A stretch of DNA of 64,000 bases, from the NCBI RefSeq assembly GCF_014281055.1, contig NZ_JACRSE010000002.1, forward strand, positions 434,001 to 498,000. The letters run 5' to 3'. Source of the DNA: Fluviispira vulneris (GTDB lineage: Bacteria > Bdellovibrionota_B > Oligoflexia > Silvanigrellales > Silvanigrellaceae). How positions within the stretch are numbered: position 1 is the first letter of the stretch; each line of letters starts with the position of its first letter. The notes beneath the pieces are model-generated. The model was not told where the DNA came from. It ran no database searches and was given only the letters and a program-made list of their open reading frames with translations. Below, piece by piece: positions 29,825-38,495 of the stretch. Position numbers and translations under genes: made by a program.

Positions 29825-30511
29825 ATGTCAATTCAGCATAACATCAAATGGATAGGATCGAAAAGTCTTGATAAACTGCAGAGTCCTTTAAAAACAGTGG
29901 CGCAGTTTAAAGGTAATGAAGTTAAGAATGTGATTATAGCTTTGCATGGATTTGGTGATAATGCTGCAAATTTTGCATCGTTGGCAAACGAAATTAAGGT
30001 AACTGATGTTCTCTGGCTTTTTCCACAAGGACCGAGAAACTATCCTATGGGTATTGATGGTGCACAATGGTTTCCGCTTTTTAATAATCCCACAGAAGAA
30101 AGAAGAGTTTCAGAAGACTCTATCTTGCAATTATTATATAACGTAACTGAACAGATTAATGTCCCGTTTCATAAAATATTTGTTTTGGGTTTTTCACAAG
30201 GTGCTTCGATGTCACTCAATTGTGGATTAAAAGGTAAAGAGAATTTAGCTGGTATTATTTCATTGAGTGGATTTATGATTCAAGGCCATGTAATTAAAAA
30301 TAGTTATGCAGGTGAAAGAATAACAACTCCGATATTCGTTGCACATGGCTTGCAAGATCAAGTTGTGTTACCAGCTATGTATTTCGAAACAATCGATATA
30401 TTAAAAGATATGGGGACAGCTAAATTAAGAGCAAAAACATATCAAATGGGTCATAATATTAGTCAAGAAGAGATAAATGATATTACAAAATTCATAGAGG
30501 AATTTCGTTGA
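29825..30511 (+). CDS. Carboxylesterase/phospholipase-family alpha/beta hydrolase
   Basis: 228 residues without signal peptide, so cytoplasmic. It has ALHGFGDNAANF (oxyanion region), LFPQGP, and the catalytic triad Ser124 (LGFSQGAS), Asp178 (HGLQDQV) and His210 (QMGHNIS). Length and motifs match the YpfH/acyl-protein-thioesterase group, which cleaves small esters. GGAGAAAG precedes the ATG. The stop overlaps the TTG start of hflX (TTGA), so the two are coupled. Confidence 0.88.
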   Translation: MSIQHNIKWIGSKSLDKLQSPLKTVAQFKGNEVKNVIIALHGFGDNAANFASLANEIKVTDVLWLFPQGPRNYPMGIDGAQWFPLFNNPTEERRVSEDSILQLLYNVTEQINVPFHKIFVLGFSQGASMSLNCGLKGKENLAGIISLSGFMIQGHVIKNSYAGERITTPIFVAHGLQDQVVLPAMYFETIDILKDMGTAKLRAKTYQMGHNISQEEINDITKFIEEFR

Positions 30512-31875
30512 GTAAAAATAATATTGATATAGAAAAAACTTTAGAACTTGAAAAAGCACGGCAACAATTAGAAAATCGTCTTCAAGGTGGGATGAAATCC
30601 TATCTCGTAAGCCTTGAGTTGCCAGATGATGATCCCGTAGAGATTCAAGAAAGTTTAGTAGAGCTTGGCGCTTTAGTCAGAACTTTAGGGGATGATTGTG
30701 TTGGTGTAACGGTACAAAAGAAAGTCAAACCTATCCCTGCAACCTATATCGGTCTTGGGAAAGCTGAAGAAATAAAAAAAGCCTGTGAATTGTTAAAATT
30801 CGATTATGTAACTTTCGATCAAGAACTTTCTCCAACCCAAGTGCGAAATCTTGAAAACTTAATTGGTAAACCTATTCTGGATAGAACAGGAGTTATCCTG
30901 CAAATATTTAGAAAAAATGCGCGTTCAAAAGAGGCGCGTACGCAGGTTGAAATTGCTCATCTGGAGTATATAGCACCTAGGCTTTCAAATGCATGGATCA
31001 CTTGGGAAAGACAAAGAGGTGGTGGAGGTTCTGGGGGGCGTCTTAAAGGAGCAGGAGAAACGCAGATCGAAATTGATAGGCGTAGAATGAAAGATAAGAT
31101 TGCTAGCCTTAGAAAAGACCTTGAGAAAATACAAAAAGAACGTGAGACCCAAAGAAAAAATCGAGCTGATGAGTGGAATGTCGTGTTGGTTGGTTATACA
31201 AATGCAGGGAAAACAACTTTGATGAATGCTCTCACTGAGAGCCATTTATCAGCAAAAGATTCCCTATTTGAAACACTCGATTCTAGTATACGTCGTATTC
31301 GTGGCGTAAATAATATGAATATTCTTGTGACAGACACTGTGGGTTTTATTCGCAATTTACCGCATGGCTTGGTTGCAAGTTTTAGGAGCACTTTAGAGGA
31401 AACAAGCAAGGCAGATCTCTTGCTTCATATCGTAGATATTACTCATAAGTCTTATAAAGATCATATAAAAGTAACAGATGAAGTGCTGGTGCAAGTTGGT
31501 GCATCCGATGTGCCAAGGATTATTGTTTTCAATAAGATTGATAAAGTTGTAGGAGAACCTAGATTGCCAAAAATTCTCGCACGCGGATACCCACGAAGTA
31601 TCTGCTTGTCTAGTTATAAAGAAGAGGATATCAAACGTTTTCGAGAGATGATTGTGAATTTCCTAGCCCAAAATATGGTCGAGGAAGTCTTTCATGTATC
31701 ATATGGTGATTCTAAAATGCTATCACTTATTTACTCTCACACACGTGTCTTAGAGTCCAATTGGACTCAAGATGAAGGAATTTTTAAGGTGCGCATGTCT
31801 AAAAGTATTTTTCAGCGATATTTTGCACCCGTTAAATCTGAGGAAGAACAAGAATGGCAAGTAAAATCGAATTAA
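30508..31875 (+). CDS. hflX: Ribosome-associated GTPase HflX
   Basis: GTPase that binds the large ribosomal subunit and can rescue or split stalled ribosomes. N-terminal HflX domain: YIGLGKAEEIK, FDQELSPTQVRNLE, DRTGVILQIF and the Gly-rich RGGGGSGGRLKGAGETQIE. GTPase domain: G1 GYTNAGKTTL, G3 DTVGFIRNLP and G4 FNKIDK. It has 455 aa, typical. The start codon is TTG with AGAGGAA six bases upstream. It overlaps the small gene that follows by 22 bases. Confidence 0.95.
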   Translation: MSKNNIDIEKTLELEKARQQLENRLQGGMKSYLVSLELPDDDPVEIQESLVELGALVRTLGDDCVGVTVQKKVKPIPATYIGLGKAEEIKKACELLKFDYVTFDQELSPTQVRNLENLIGKPILDRTGVILQIFRKNARSKEARTQVEIAHLEYIAPRLSNAWITWERQRGGGGSGGRLKGAGETQIEIDRRRMKDKIASLRKDLEKIQKERETQRKNRADEWNVVLVGYTNAGKTTLMNALTESHLSAKDSLFETLDSSIRRIRGVNNMNILVTDTVGFIRNLPHGLVASFRSTLEETSKADLLLHIVDITHKSYKDHIKVTDEVLVQVGASDVPRIIVFNKIDKVVGEPRLPKILARGYPRSICLSSYKEEDIKRFREMIVNFLAQNMVEEVFHVSYGDSKMLSLIYSHTRVLESNWTQDEGIFKVRMSKSIFQRYFAPVKSEEEQEWQVKSN

Positions 31876-32189
31876 AAAAAATTCCTGATTCAATTCATAA
31901 AAAAATTATAGAGCTGAAACATATCGAAACTAAACTCGGACATTTACCACCAGATAATTGGAAAGTTGGAGAGTTATTTAATCGAATTGATAACCCTGAT
32001 TATTATCAAAGTTTTGTACAATTGGAAAAACAAACAGAATTGCTATTTTCTGAAATTTGTGAAGATCTAAAGGTGCGTAATTTTGAAATTCTTGAAATAG
32101 TCAGTGCAATAAATGCAGAATTATTTTATGAAGGCGGTCCTAAATACTGCAATGAATCAGAAGTCCTCGATGCTTTAGGACAGGAATAA
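31854..32189 (+). CDS. Small hypothetical protein between hflX and murB
   Basis: 111 residues, soluble, helical and acidic, with no signal peptide. It overlaps the end of hflX by 22 bases and abuts the murB start with no gap, so it is locked into this operon and is very likely real. GAGGAAGAACAAGA before the ATG includes a ribosome site. I do not recognise a family; the segment GHLPPDNWKVGELFNRIDN may be a conserved core. Confidence 0.6.
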   Translation: MASKIELKKIPDSIHKKIIELKHIETKLGHLPPDNWKVGELFNRIDNPDYYQSFVQLEKQTELLFSEICEDLKVRNFEILEIVSAINAELFYEGGPKYCNESEVLDALGQE

Positions 32190-33896
32190 ATGAAAAATCG
32201 GTTGCCCTATTTCTTTTTAGAAAATCAACCTTTAAATAATAAAACATATTATCGGATGGGTGGAAAAGCCCGTTTTTTTGCTGAACCAAATAATATTTCA
32301 GAGATACAACAAGCAATCTTTTGGACAAAAGAAAATTCAATTCCATGTTCAGTATTGGGCTCTGGTAGCAACTCTGTTTATGCAGATGGAGATTTTGCTG
32401 GTCTCGTTATTTCTTTAGAAAAACTTTCAGCTTGGCATTGGGAGAATTCAGAAACTTTATTTGTAGAAGCTGGGGTTACAAATACTGAAATAGCTGAAAT
32501 ATGTTTGCAAGAAAATCGTGCAGGAGCGGGCTGGATGTACCGTATGCCAGGGCAGTTGGGTGCATCTGTGCGTATGAATGCGCGCTGTTATGGTGGCGAA
32601 ATCTCACAAATCGTATCGCAAATTTTTACGCTCGATATGGATGGTATTTTAAAGACATATCGTAATGAAGAGGTTTTTCAAGGTTATAAAAAAACACTTC
32701 TCATGAATAAGCCGGAAATTGTAATTGGTGCACGTCTGAGATTTCCACAAACTGAATCACCTGAAATATTAATGCAATTTATGCATGAATGTGAAGCAGA
32801 TAGGCATAAAAAAAAGCATTTTTTTATGCCAAGTTGTGGCTCAACTTTTAAAAATAATTATTCAATTGGAAAACCGAGTGGTCAGTTATTTGATCAATTA
32901 GGTTTAAAGGGAACACGTGTTGGTAATGCTGCTGTGAGTGAGTTTCATGCAAATTTTGTTTGGAATCTTGGAAATGCATCTACATATGATATGTTATCAT
33001 TAACTGCAATTATGCGTAGCAAAGCTATGACTGAACTCGATGCTGACTTAGAATTAGAAGTTCAACCAGTGGGTGAATTTTCTCAAACATTGTATACGAA
33101 ATGTGGCATGCAGGCGCTTGGTCCAAGTTATCAAAGTGAGAAAAATAATAAGTGGGTAGGTCTTTTGTGGCATCCAAATGAAAGACATACTAAGAAATCA
33201 GCATCTCTAAAAGCATTTCCAAAAAAAATCTTTGAGTCACCATATTTAGAATATTCGCAAAATTCTTATCAAGGTATACCATCAATAGGTATAGAAATTG
33301 TCCAATTAATATCGATGAGTAAAGCCATTAAAAATGCAAATCAGCCTTTTCTAAAATGGTTAACTTATTGCCCGGATTCACTTGAAAAATATTTTCTCCA
33401 TTCACCTCCTAGAAAAAATAATAAGAAAAATAACTTTGTAGATGAGCTATGGAAATACAGTGTGAGTGAATTATTTATTGCTGATGTTAAGAATTCCAAT
33501 CGATATCTTGAATTTGAAATGACTGTAAATGGAGATTGGATTGCTCTCGAATTCATTGGGCTGAGACAAAGATCAGAGCGGAGTCAAATACCGAATGAAC
33601 AGCTTTGGTCAGGTTTAGAAATTATTAGACTGTACAAAAATGATTTATTAAAAGGAGAACTAAGGAATTCTTTTGGTATGTCGTTTACTTACAATCAATT
33701 AAAAACAATTATAAATAAAAAAAGTCGAAAAATTCTTATACAAGGTGCATTGAGCCTTGGGGATAGAAAATATTTATTGGCGCCCTATTGGAAACAGAAT
33801 AAATATTCAAAAAGTGAAGGCGGGGAAATAGTTAAAAATGAAATCGTTCCCAATTTTCATCAACCATCGAAATATTGGCTAATCTCACTATTTTAA
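32190..33896 (+). CDS. murB: UDP-N-acetylenolpyruvoylglucosamine reductase with C-terminal extension
   Basis: Residues 1-300 are MurB, the FAD enzyme that makes UDP-MurNAc for peptidoglycan: NNKTYYRMGGKARFF, LGSGSNSVYADGDFAGLVI, YRMPGQLGASVRMNARCYGG, and the catalytic Ser in PSCGSTFKNN. MurB alone is about 300-340 aa. Here about 258 further residues follow (about 310-568). Within them, SELFIADVKN, YLEFEMTVNGDW and ALEFIGLRQR (about 424-460) resemble CBM9/DOMON-like sugar- or heme-binding beta-sandwich domains. No frameshift is seen, so this appears to be a true fusion. It is the last gene of the hydrolase-hflX run, followed by a clear terminator. Confidence 0.9.
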   Translation: MKNRLPYFFLENQPLNNKTYYRMGGKARFFAEPNNISEIQQAIFWTKENSIPCSVLGSGSNSVYADGDFAGLVISLEKLSAWHWENSETLFVEAGVTNTEIAEICLQENRAGAGWMYRMPGQLGASVRMNARCYGGEISQIVSQIFTLDMDGILKTYRNEEVFQGYKKTLLMNKPEIVIGARLRFPQTESPEILMQFMHECEADRHKKKHFFMPSCGSTFKNNYSIGKPSGQLFDQLGLKGTRVGNAAVSEFHANFVWNLGNASTYDMLSLTAIMRSKAMTELDADLELEVQPVGEFSQTLYTKCGMQALGPSYQSEKNNKWVGLLWHPNERHTKKSASLKAFPKKIFESPYLEYSQNSYQGIPSIGIEIVQLISMSKAIKNANQPFLKWLTYCPDSLEKYFLHSPPRKNNKKNNFVDELWKYSVSELFIADVKNSNRYLEFEMTVNGDWIALEFIGLRQRSERSQIPNEQLWSGLEIIRLYKNDLLKGELRNSFGMSFTYNQLKTIINKKSRKILIQGALSLGDRKYLLAPYWKQNKYSKSEGGEIVKNEIVPNFHQPSKYWLISLF

Positions 33897-33920
33897 ATTG
33901 CGAGATTAGCTATTTTTTTT
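33878..33920 (+). terminator. Rho-independent terminator after murB
   Basis: GCTAATCTC (33878-33886) and GAGATTAGC (33902-33910) form a perfect nine-base stem around a 15-base loop, followed by TATTTTTTTT. It contains the murB stop codon in the loop and overlaps the 3' end of the convergent LRR gene. No T-run exists on the other strand, so it serves the plus strand. Confidence 0.82.
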
Positions 33921-35856
33921 CTTCTAAAACATCTTCAACTTCAAATGGAATGCGGCATTTATCTTTGAGGCTAATGAATTCTTCTATGGTAACTTTACGT
34001 GTATATGTAATTGTTTCAACAAGTATATTTTTTAATTTATCATTATCATTAACTACGTCTAAATTTGAATAACTAAATACATAATCATCTGCAACTTTTT
34101 TGTAATTGGTAGTTAACTCAATATTGCTTCCCGGATTTTTAAAACTAAATGATTTATTATAGGGACTAAAATTAAGTAATCTAAGGCTTCCATTAAATAC
34201 AATTTTACTTGTTGATTTTGCAATTGAGCAAAAATATATTTTATCATTTCTTATAGCCATATAATCTATAATATCTGAATAATTAGTTGATGGTAGTATG
34301 ACCTTTACTCCTTCATTGTTTACGAACTGTCTGACTTTATTTGTTATTTCCCAAGTATTTGAGGTCATAAATTCTGAATAGGATCTATTTAACGGACTCA
34401 TTTCGCTTTCTATTTCCTCTGTGATGTATTCTAAGTTTTCTTCATTCTCGTTATTTTCTTCACACATGCTATCGCCAAATTCGCATAATTTTAAAGAAAA
34501 ATTAATCTTTTTTCCTTTTATAAAGTTGATTTCACTTAAAGATTCTTTATTTAATTTCTTATGTTTGCTAAATAAATTATCGGATAAGTCAAATTTTTTA
34601 CTAGAAAGTAGTGAAATTCGTTTTAAAGAAGTAAGTATGTCAAAAGATTTTTCTTCAATTTTCTCGAATAAGTTATTGCCAAGATATAATTGGCTCAAAT
34701 TATTTAAACCAATAAAATTGCTAGGATATATTTTTGTAATCTGATTTTCGCTCAAATCAAGGGTTTTGAGTTCTCTCAGGTTATAAAAGATTCCTTGAGG
34801 GATCCTTTTTAAGGAACTTCGTCTTAAATCAAGTTCTTCGAGTTTTATAAAGCCAGTGAGAGGAGCGAGATCGCTTATGACATTTGAGCTCAATTTTAAA
34901 GTTTTAATTGACTTTATTTTTTCAAGTTCAGATCTACTAAGTGAAAAATCTCTTGTCTGCTTAAAATGATCTACAATGGCTAAAGCGGATTTTTCTGCAT
35001 TACTCATTGGTGTCTTCGCAGGGAAGCACCAGTCTAAAAATGTTTTGTTAAATAGAAGATTAAAGGATGCTAATTTCTTATCATTGTCATAAACTTCGTA
35101 CGTGCAAAACTGCGCTTTTTTAAAGTCTTTAAATACCTCAATCGGCATACTTTCTTTTAAAATAATCTCTGGATATACATTTTCTTTAGCGACTGTAAAT
35201 GCGACTTTTTCACAAAAACTATTTTTATTCCCTTCTTTTGGCCTGACTGTAAATTTATATAAACCCATCGGGCCTACATCGCTCATGACTGGTATTCTAA
35301 ATCTCAATAATTCTTCTGGGAAAAGCCCACCATAATTTAAATTCCCATCGTTATCTTCTGCAAGTGCTATTTTTGTTTTTCCATCTGTATCAAGTGTTAA
35401 ATAAGCTATGTGAAAAGTATTTTCCTTGTTTATTTGAAAGTAGAGGTAACTTTTAAAAAACTCTTCCATGTCATCATCAAATGTATCTTCTTTATCTTGG
35501 GTTTTTGTAAGCTCCTCTTCTGTAGGGATATCTGATTCAATTGGACTTTTAATATTTTTTATATCTTGGCTAGGAGAAGTTTCATCTTTATTTTTGCTAT
35601 CATCTTGTAAATATTCACTTTCATCTTCAGAAACAATTTCATTGACTTCAGGTGCTGGGACAATTTCATTTACGCTAGGTTCTTTTGTGGCAGGTTTTTT
35701 ACACATTCCTTTAGAATTTTTAGAGCAAGTAGAAATATTCGCTAAAGTTGGAGACTTTGGAGTGGAAGAGTCGTTGATAGTTTTTTTAGCACAACTGGCT
35801 AAAAAAAGTGAACAGAAGGCAATCTTAGTCAAAGAAGCAAAACTATGATATCTCAT
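33910..35856 (-). CDS. Leucine-rich-repeat lipoprotein
   Basis: 648 residues. A signal peptide ends in the lipobox LASC (Cys about residue 22), so it is a lipoprotein. Next is an acidic, low-complexity stretch to about residue 130, then a beta-rich segment. LRR units of about 23-24 residues run at roughly 315-435: LKTLKLSSNVISDL, LEELDLRRSSLKRI, LKTLDLSENQITKI, LSQLYLGNNLFEKI. The C-terminal 210 residues are unlike anything I recognise. LRRs mediate protein binding, so it may contact another cell or an envelope partner. It is a single gene, divergent from an MFS transporter. Confidence 0.82.
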   Translation of the reverse strand: MRYHSFASLTKIAFCSLFLASCAKKTINDSSTPKSPTLANISTCSKNSKGMCKKPATKEPSVNEIVPAPEVNEIVSEDESEYLQDDSKNKDETSPSQDIKNIKSPIESDIPTEEELTKTQDKEDTFDDDMEEFFKSYLYFQINKENTFHIAYLTLDTDGKTKIALAEDNDGNLNYGGLFPEELLRFRIPVMSDVGPMGLYKFTVRPKEGNKNSFCEKVAFTVAKENVYPEIILKESMPIEVFKDFKKAQFCTYEVYDNDKKLASFNLLFNKTFLDWCFPAKTPMSNAEKSALAIVDHFKQTRDFSLSRSELEKIKSIKTLKLSSNVISDLAPLTGFIKLEELDLRRSSLKRIPQGIFYNLRELKTLDLSENQITKIYPSNFIGLNNLSQLYLGNNLFEKIEEKSFDILTSLKRISLLSSKKFDLSDNLFSKHKKLNKESLSEINFIKGKKINFSLKLCEFGDSMCEENNENEENLEYITEEIESEMSPLNRSYSEFMTSNTWEITNKVRQFVNNEGVKVILPSTNYSDIIDYMAIRNDKIYFCSIAKSTSKIVFNGSLRLLNFSPYNKSFSFKNPGSNIELTTNYKKVADDYVFSYSNLDVVNDNDKLKNILVETITYTRKVTIEEFISLKDKCRIPFEVEDVLEEKK

Positions 35857-36273
35857 GAATAAACCTCAAAAAATATGTTAGGACTTCAGAAATGACACAA
35901 CGAATGTCTATTTTTTATAAAAACAAAAAATCAAAATAATAAAGTAAATTTGAATAAATTATTAAAATATTTTATTTATATTAGTTATATAAGCGTCTTA
36001 CGTATTTTGATGGGAGAGGGGAGTAGATGAATTGATTTTTATTTTAATGTAAAATTACATTTAATTTTTTTGTATAGATGAGTTCGATTTATAAATTCAT
36101 ACAATTATAGTAGTTTAGGTTGATATACTTAAACTAAATTTAACTCAAGCGATTTTTTGAGTTAAATTTTACTATTTGTACGAGATTTTTTTGCCTCATA
36201 TTTCTTATATATCAATTAGATTTCTTTATCATTTATGTTATCTAGTTTAAATAGTTTTTATTAAGAGGTATTT
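35857..36273. other. Divergent intergenic region with a 13-base perfect hairpin
   Basis: 417 AT-rich bases between the LRR gene (minus) and the MFS gene (plus). AAATTTAACTCAA (36136-36148) and TTGAGTTAAATTT (36157-36169) form a perfect stem with an eight-base loop, followed by TTTTACTATTT on the plus strand. It could be the terminator of a short plus-strand RNA beginning within this gap, or an operator for the MFS gene. No ORF of note is present. Confidence 0.45.
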
Positions 36274-37512
36274 ATGTTAGAAGAATATTATAATCTTTTT
36301 AAAATTAAAAATTATGCTAAACTTTGGCTTGCCCAATTCATTTCTATCATTGGTGAAACGTCTTATCATGTCGCATATTTTTGGCTTGCCTATAAGATGA
36401 GTCCATCATCTGCTGTAACCGCACTTGTCATACTTTGTTTCTCTGTGCCCTATCTTATTTTTGGTATGATTGGTGGTGTCTATGCAGATCGTTTGAATAA
36501 AAAAAAACTAATGATTTTTTGCGATATTATTCGTGCATTTTTATTAGGAACTGTTCCTTTAGCGTATTATTTGGATTTACTCGGTTTAGCTCAACTCGCA
36601 ATTGTGGCATTTATCAGTTCAAGTGTGCGATGCTTTTTTCAACCAAGTCTCAAGTCATCAGTAAATGATGCTCTACCCGTTCAAAGTTTACAAATAGGAG
36701 TGTCCATCTTCCATGTTGCTTTCCAAACATCCCGAGTGATAGGTTTTGCAATCGGAGGAATATTAATCGCACATATAAGCGCTCCACATATTTATTTATT
36801 AACATTTATAACCCACCTAATTGCAGCTTTCCTTGCTATCTCATTGGAAGGAAATTGGCAAAGGCAGATCAATCCATTAAAAGAAAATATAGTAAAAGAC
36901 CTTGGAAAAATATTGAGTATTATAAAAGGAAATATGAATTTATTTTGGAGTTTTGCAATACTTCCTATTGGCTTAATTTTCATTGTTGGGCTTGATAAAA
37001 TTGCATTGCCGATTCTTTCAGATCAAATATGGAAAATAAATGCAAAAGGGCTTGGTTATATGCTAGCTGCTTTTGCAATCGGCAATGTTGCTTCGTCCAT
37101 AGTATTAAGTAAACGAAAATTAAATAATTTACTTATTACTATTTTCTTCGGTTGGAGTTTGTGGGGATTTTTTTATGTAGGTATAGGTTTATCGTCTTCA
37201 CTTATTATTGCACTTTTTTTAGCATTTTTTGCAGGAATATCTGAATCAATCATTGATGTCCCACATATGCTTCTGATTCAAACAGAAGTACCTAAAGAAC
37301 ATATTGGCAAAGTCTATAGCTTTTGGTCAACGATAGCTTTTGCAGGTGATTCGTTGAGTGGAATTTGGATTTCTTTTTTATTGGGTTTTTTAAGTGCGAA
37401 ACAATCCTATATTGTTTGCGGGATATTTGTTTTTTTACTTGGATCAGTCGCTGCCATTGTTTTATCCAGAGCAAAGCGAAAAACAATGCTGCGAGCGAAT
37501 GAAGCAAAATGA
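36274..37512 (+). CDS. Major facilitator superfamily exporter
   Basis: 412 residues with about 12 hydrophobic segments. It belongs to the MFS_3/EntS-like group by its opening (FKIKNYAKLWLAQFISIIGE) and the cytoplasmic loop GGVYADRLNKKKLMIFCDI after helix 2; a second loop has SFWSTIAFAGDSLSG. Such proteins usually export drugs, siderophores or metabolites; the substrate here is unknown. AAGAGGT lies five bases before the ATG. It has its own terminator and is not in an operon. Confidence 0.85.
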   Translation: MLEEYYNLFKIKNYAKLWLAQFISIIGETSYHVAYFWLAYKMSPSSAVTALVILCFSVPYLIFGMIGGVYADRLNKKKLMIFCDIIRAFLLGTVPLAYYLDLLGLAQLAIVAFISSSVRCFFQPSLKSSVNDALPVQSLQIGVSIFHVAFQTSRVIGFAIGGILIAHISAPHIYLLTFITHLIAAFLAISLEGNWQRQINPLKENIVKDLGKILSIIKGNMNLFWSFAILPIGLIFIVGLDKIALPILSDQIWKINAKGLGYMLAAFAIGNVASSIVLSKRKLNNLLITIFFGWSLWGFFYVGIGLSSSLIIALFLAFFAGISESIIDVPHMLLIQTEVPKEHIGKVYSFWSTIAFAGDSLSGIWISFLLGFLSAKQSYIVCGIFVFLLGSVAAIVLSRAKRKTMLRANEAK

Positions 37513-37570
37513 TAATGAGTTTAAATGAACAAAGGGGATATTGACATTTTTTTAGTGTGAGAAATTGTCT

Positions 37571-37600
37571 GGCAATATGCATCATATTGCCTTTTTATTT
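37571..37600 (+). terminator. Rho-independent terminator after the MFS gene
   Basis: GGCAATATG (37571-37579), loop CAT, CATATTGCC (37583-37591) form a perfect nine-base stem followed by TTTTTATTT. It isolates the MFS gene from the convergent T6SS operon. The opposite strand has no T-run after the stem. Confidence 0.88.
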
Positions 37601-37613
37601 TGCGCAGAGAATT

Positions 37614-38495
37614 TTATATCAATCGCTCTATCTTTGCTTTTTCCATTTTATTTTTAATAGCCTCTCTCAAGAGAGCTGGAACTTGCGCTGACTTTTTTTT
37701 GTATCCATTTTTTGTTTTTGATTTTTTTGCGATCTTATTTAAAGGCTTTTTTAAGAAACTTGGGATTGCTCTTTGCAGTTTTGCATGTGTAGCCTCAATT
37801 TCCATTTTTATTATTGCTCTGCTCCTTTTATTTGTAGCATAATCAACTAGCAATTCATTTAATTTCTTAGTTTCATAAGAAATGCTTGCCATTTTATGAG
37901 CTGATTTATCAATTAAAACTTGAGTCGTTTCTGAGCGCCAATTTTCTTTAGCGCTAGCAATTAATTCATTATACCAAGCGGAACTTTTTTCCTCACCGTT
38001 TTCACTCTGTTCATTACTTGGTGAAGAAGAACGACTTTGTGGTTTAAAATTAGATTCTAACTCATACATAAATTCATTGATTGCAAGAACACGGGAAAAA
38101 CCAAACTCACTGATGGCAAGCATAGTGGGTATGGAGGTATAAAACCTTCTTCTTTCTGGTAAAAGACTGCGCATAATATCCGTCGAAAGAGAGCGGATAA
38201 GTTCTAAATCGGGTGTCTCTACTAAAAATATTTCAAAATAAAGTTTCGAGCCATAGGCAGGGAAGATAAGTAACAATCTGCGATCGAGAAGAGCACCATC
38301 TAATTCAAACATATATATCGGCTCAGGAATTCCAGGTTGAGCAGGTGAATTGATTATTTGCAGACAAGCGTATAATGCTTCCACTTGCTCAATTGAATTA
38401 ATATGCGGATAGAGAGAGCAGACAATATCCCATAGCGATTCTTTTGCTTCGGGTTGACATAGCAACATTTTCTTATTTTCAAGATCATCTATCAT
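37614..38495 (-). CDS. Unknown protein at the end of the T6SS operon
   Basis: 293 residues, no signal peptide or membrane span. It begins within the last four bases of tssA, so it is translationally coupled and belongs to the T6SS operon. The first 150 residues are a mixed alpha/beta region (IYMFELDGALLDRRLLLIFP, KLYFEIFLVETPDLELI). The last 60 are very basic (SFLKKPLNKIAKKSKTKNG). It does not show the TagF/ImpM start pattern, nor a PP2C, kinase or FHA domain, so it is not one of the common accessory proteins. Candidates are a chaperone, an adaptor or a new structural accessory. Confidence 0.55.
   Translation of the reverse strand: MIDDLENKKMLLCQPEAKESLWDIVCSLYPHINSIEQVEALYACLQIINSPAQPGIPEPIYMFELDGALLDRRLLLIFPAYGSKLYFEIFLVETPDLELIRSLSTDIMRSLLPERRRFYTSIPTMLAISEFGFSRVLAINEFMYELESNFKPQSRSSSPSNEQSENGEEKSSAWYNELIASAKENWRSETTQVLIDKSAHKMASISYETKKLNELLVDYATNKRSRAIIKMEIEATHAKLQRAIPSFLKKPLNKIAKKSKTKNGYKKKSAQVPALLREAIKNKMEKAKIERLI

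Noticed and set aside
37614-38495. Calling this T6SS gene TagF
   Set aside because: The usual TagF N-terminal pattern (GxxGKxPxxGDF) is absent, and only position supports it.
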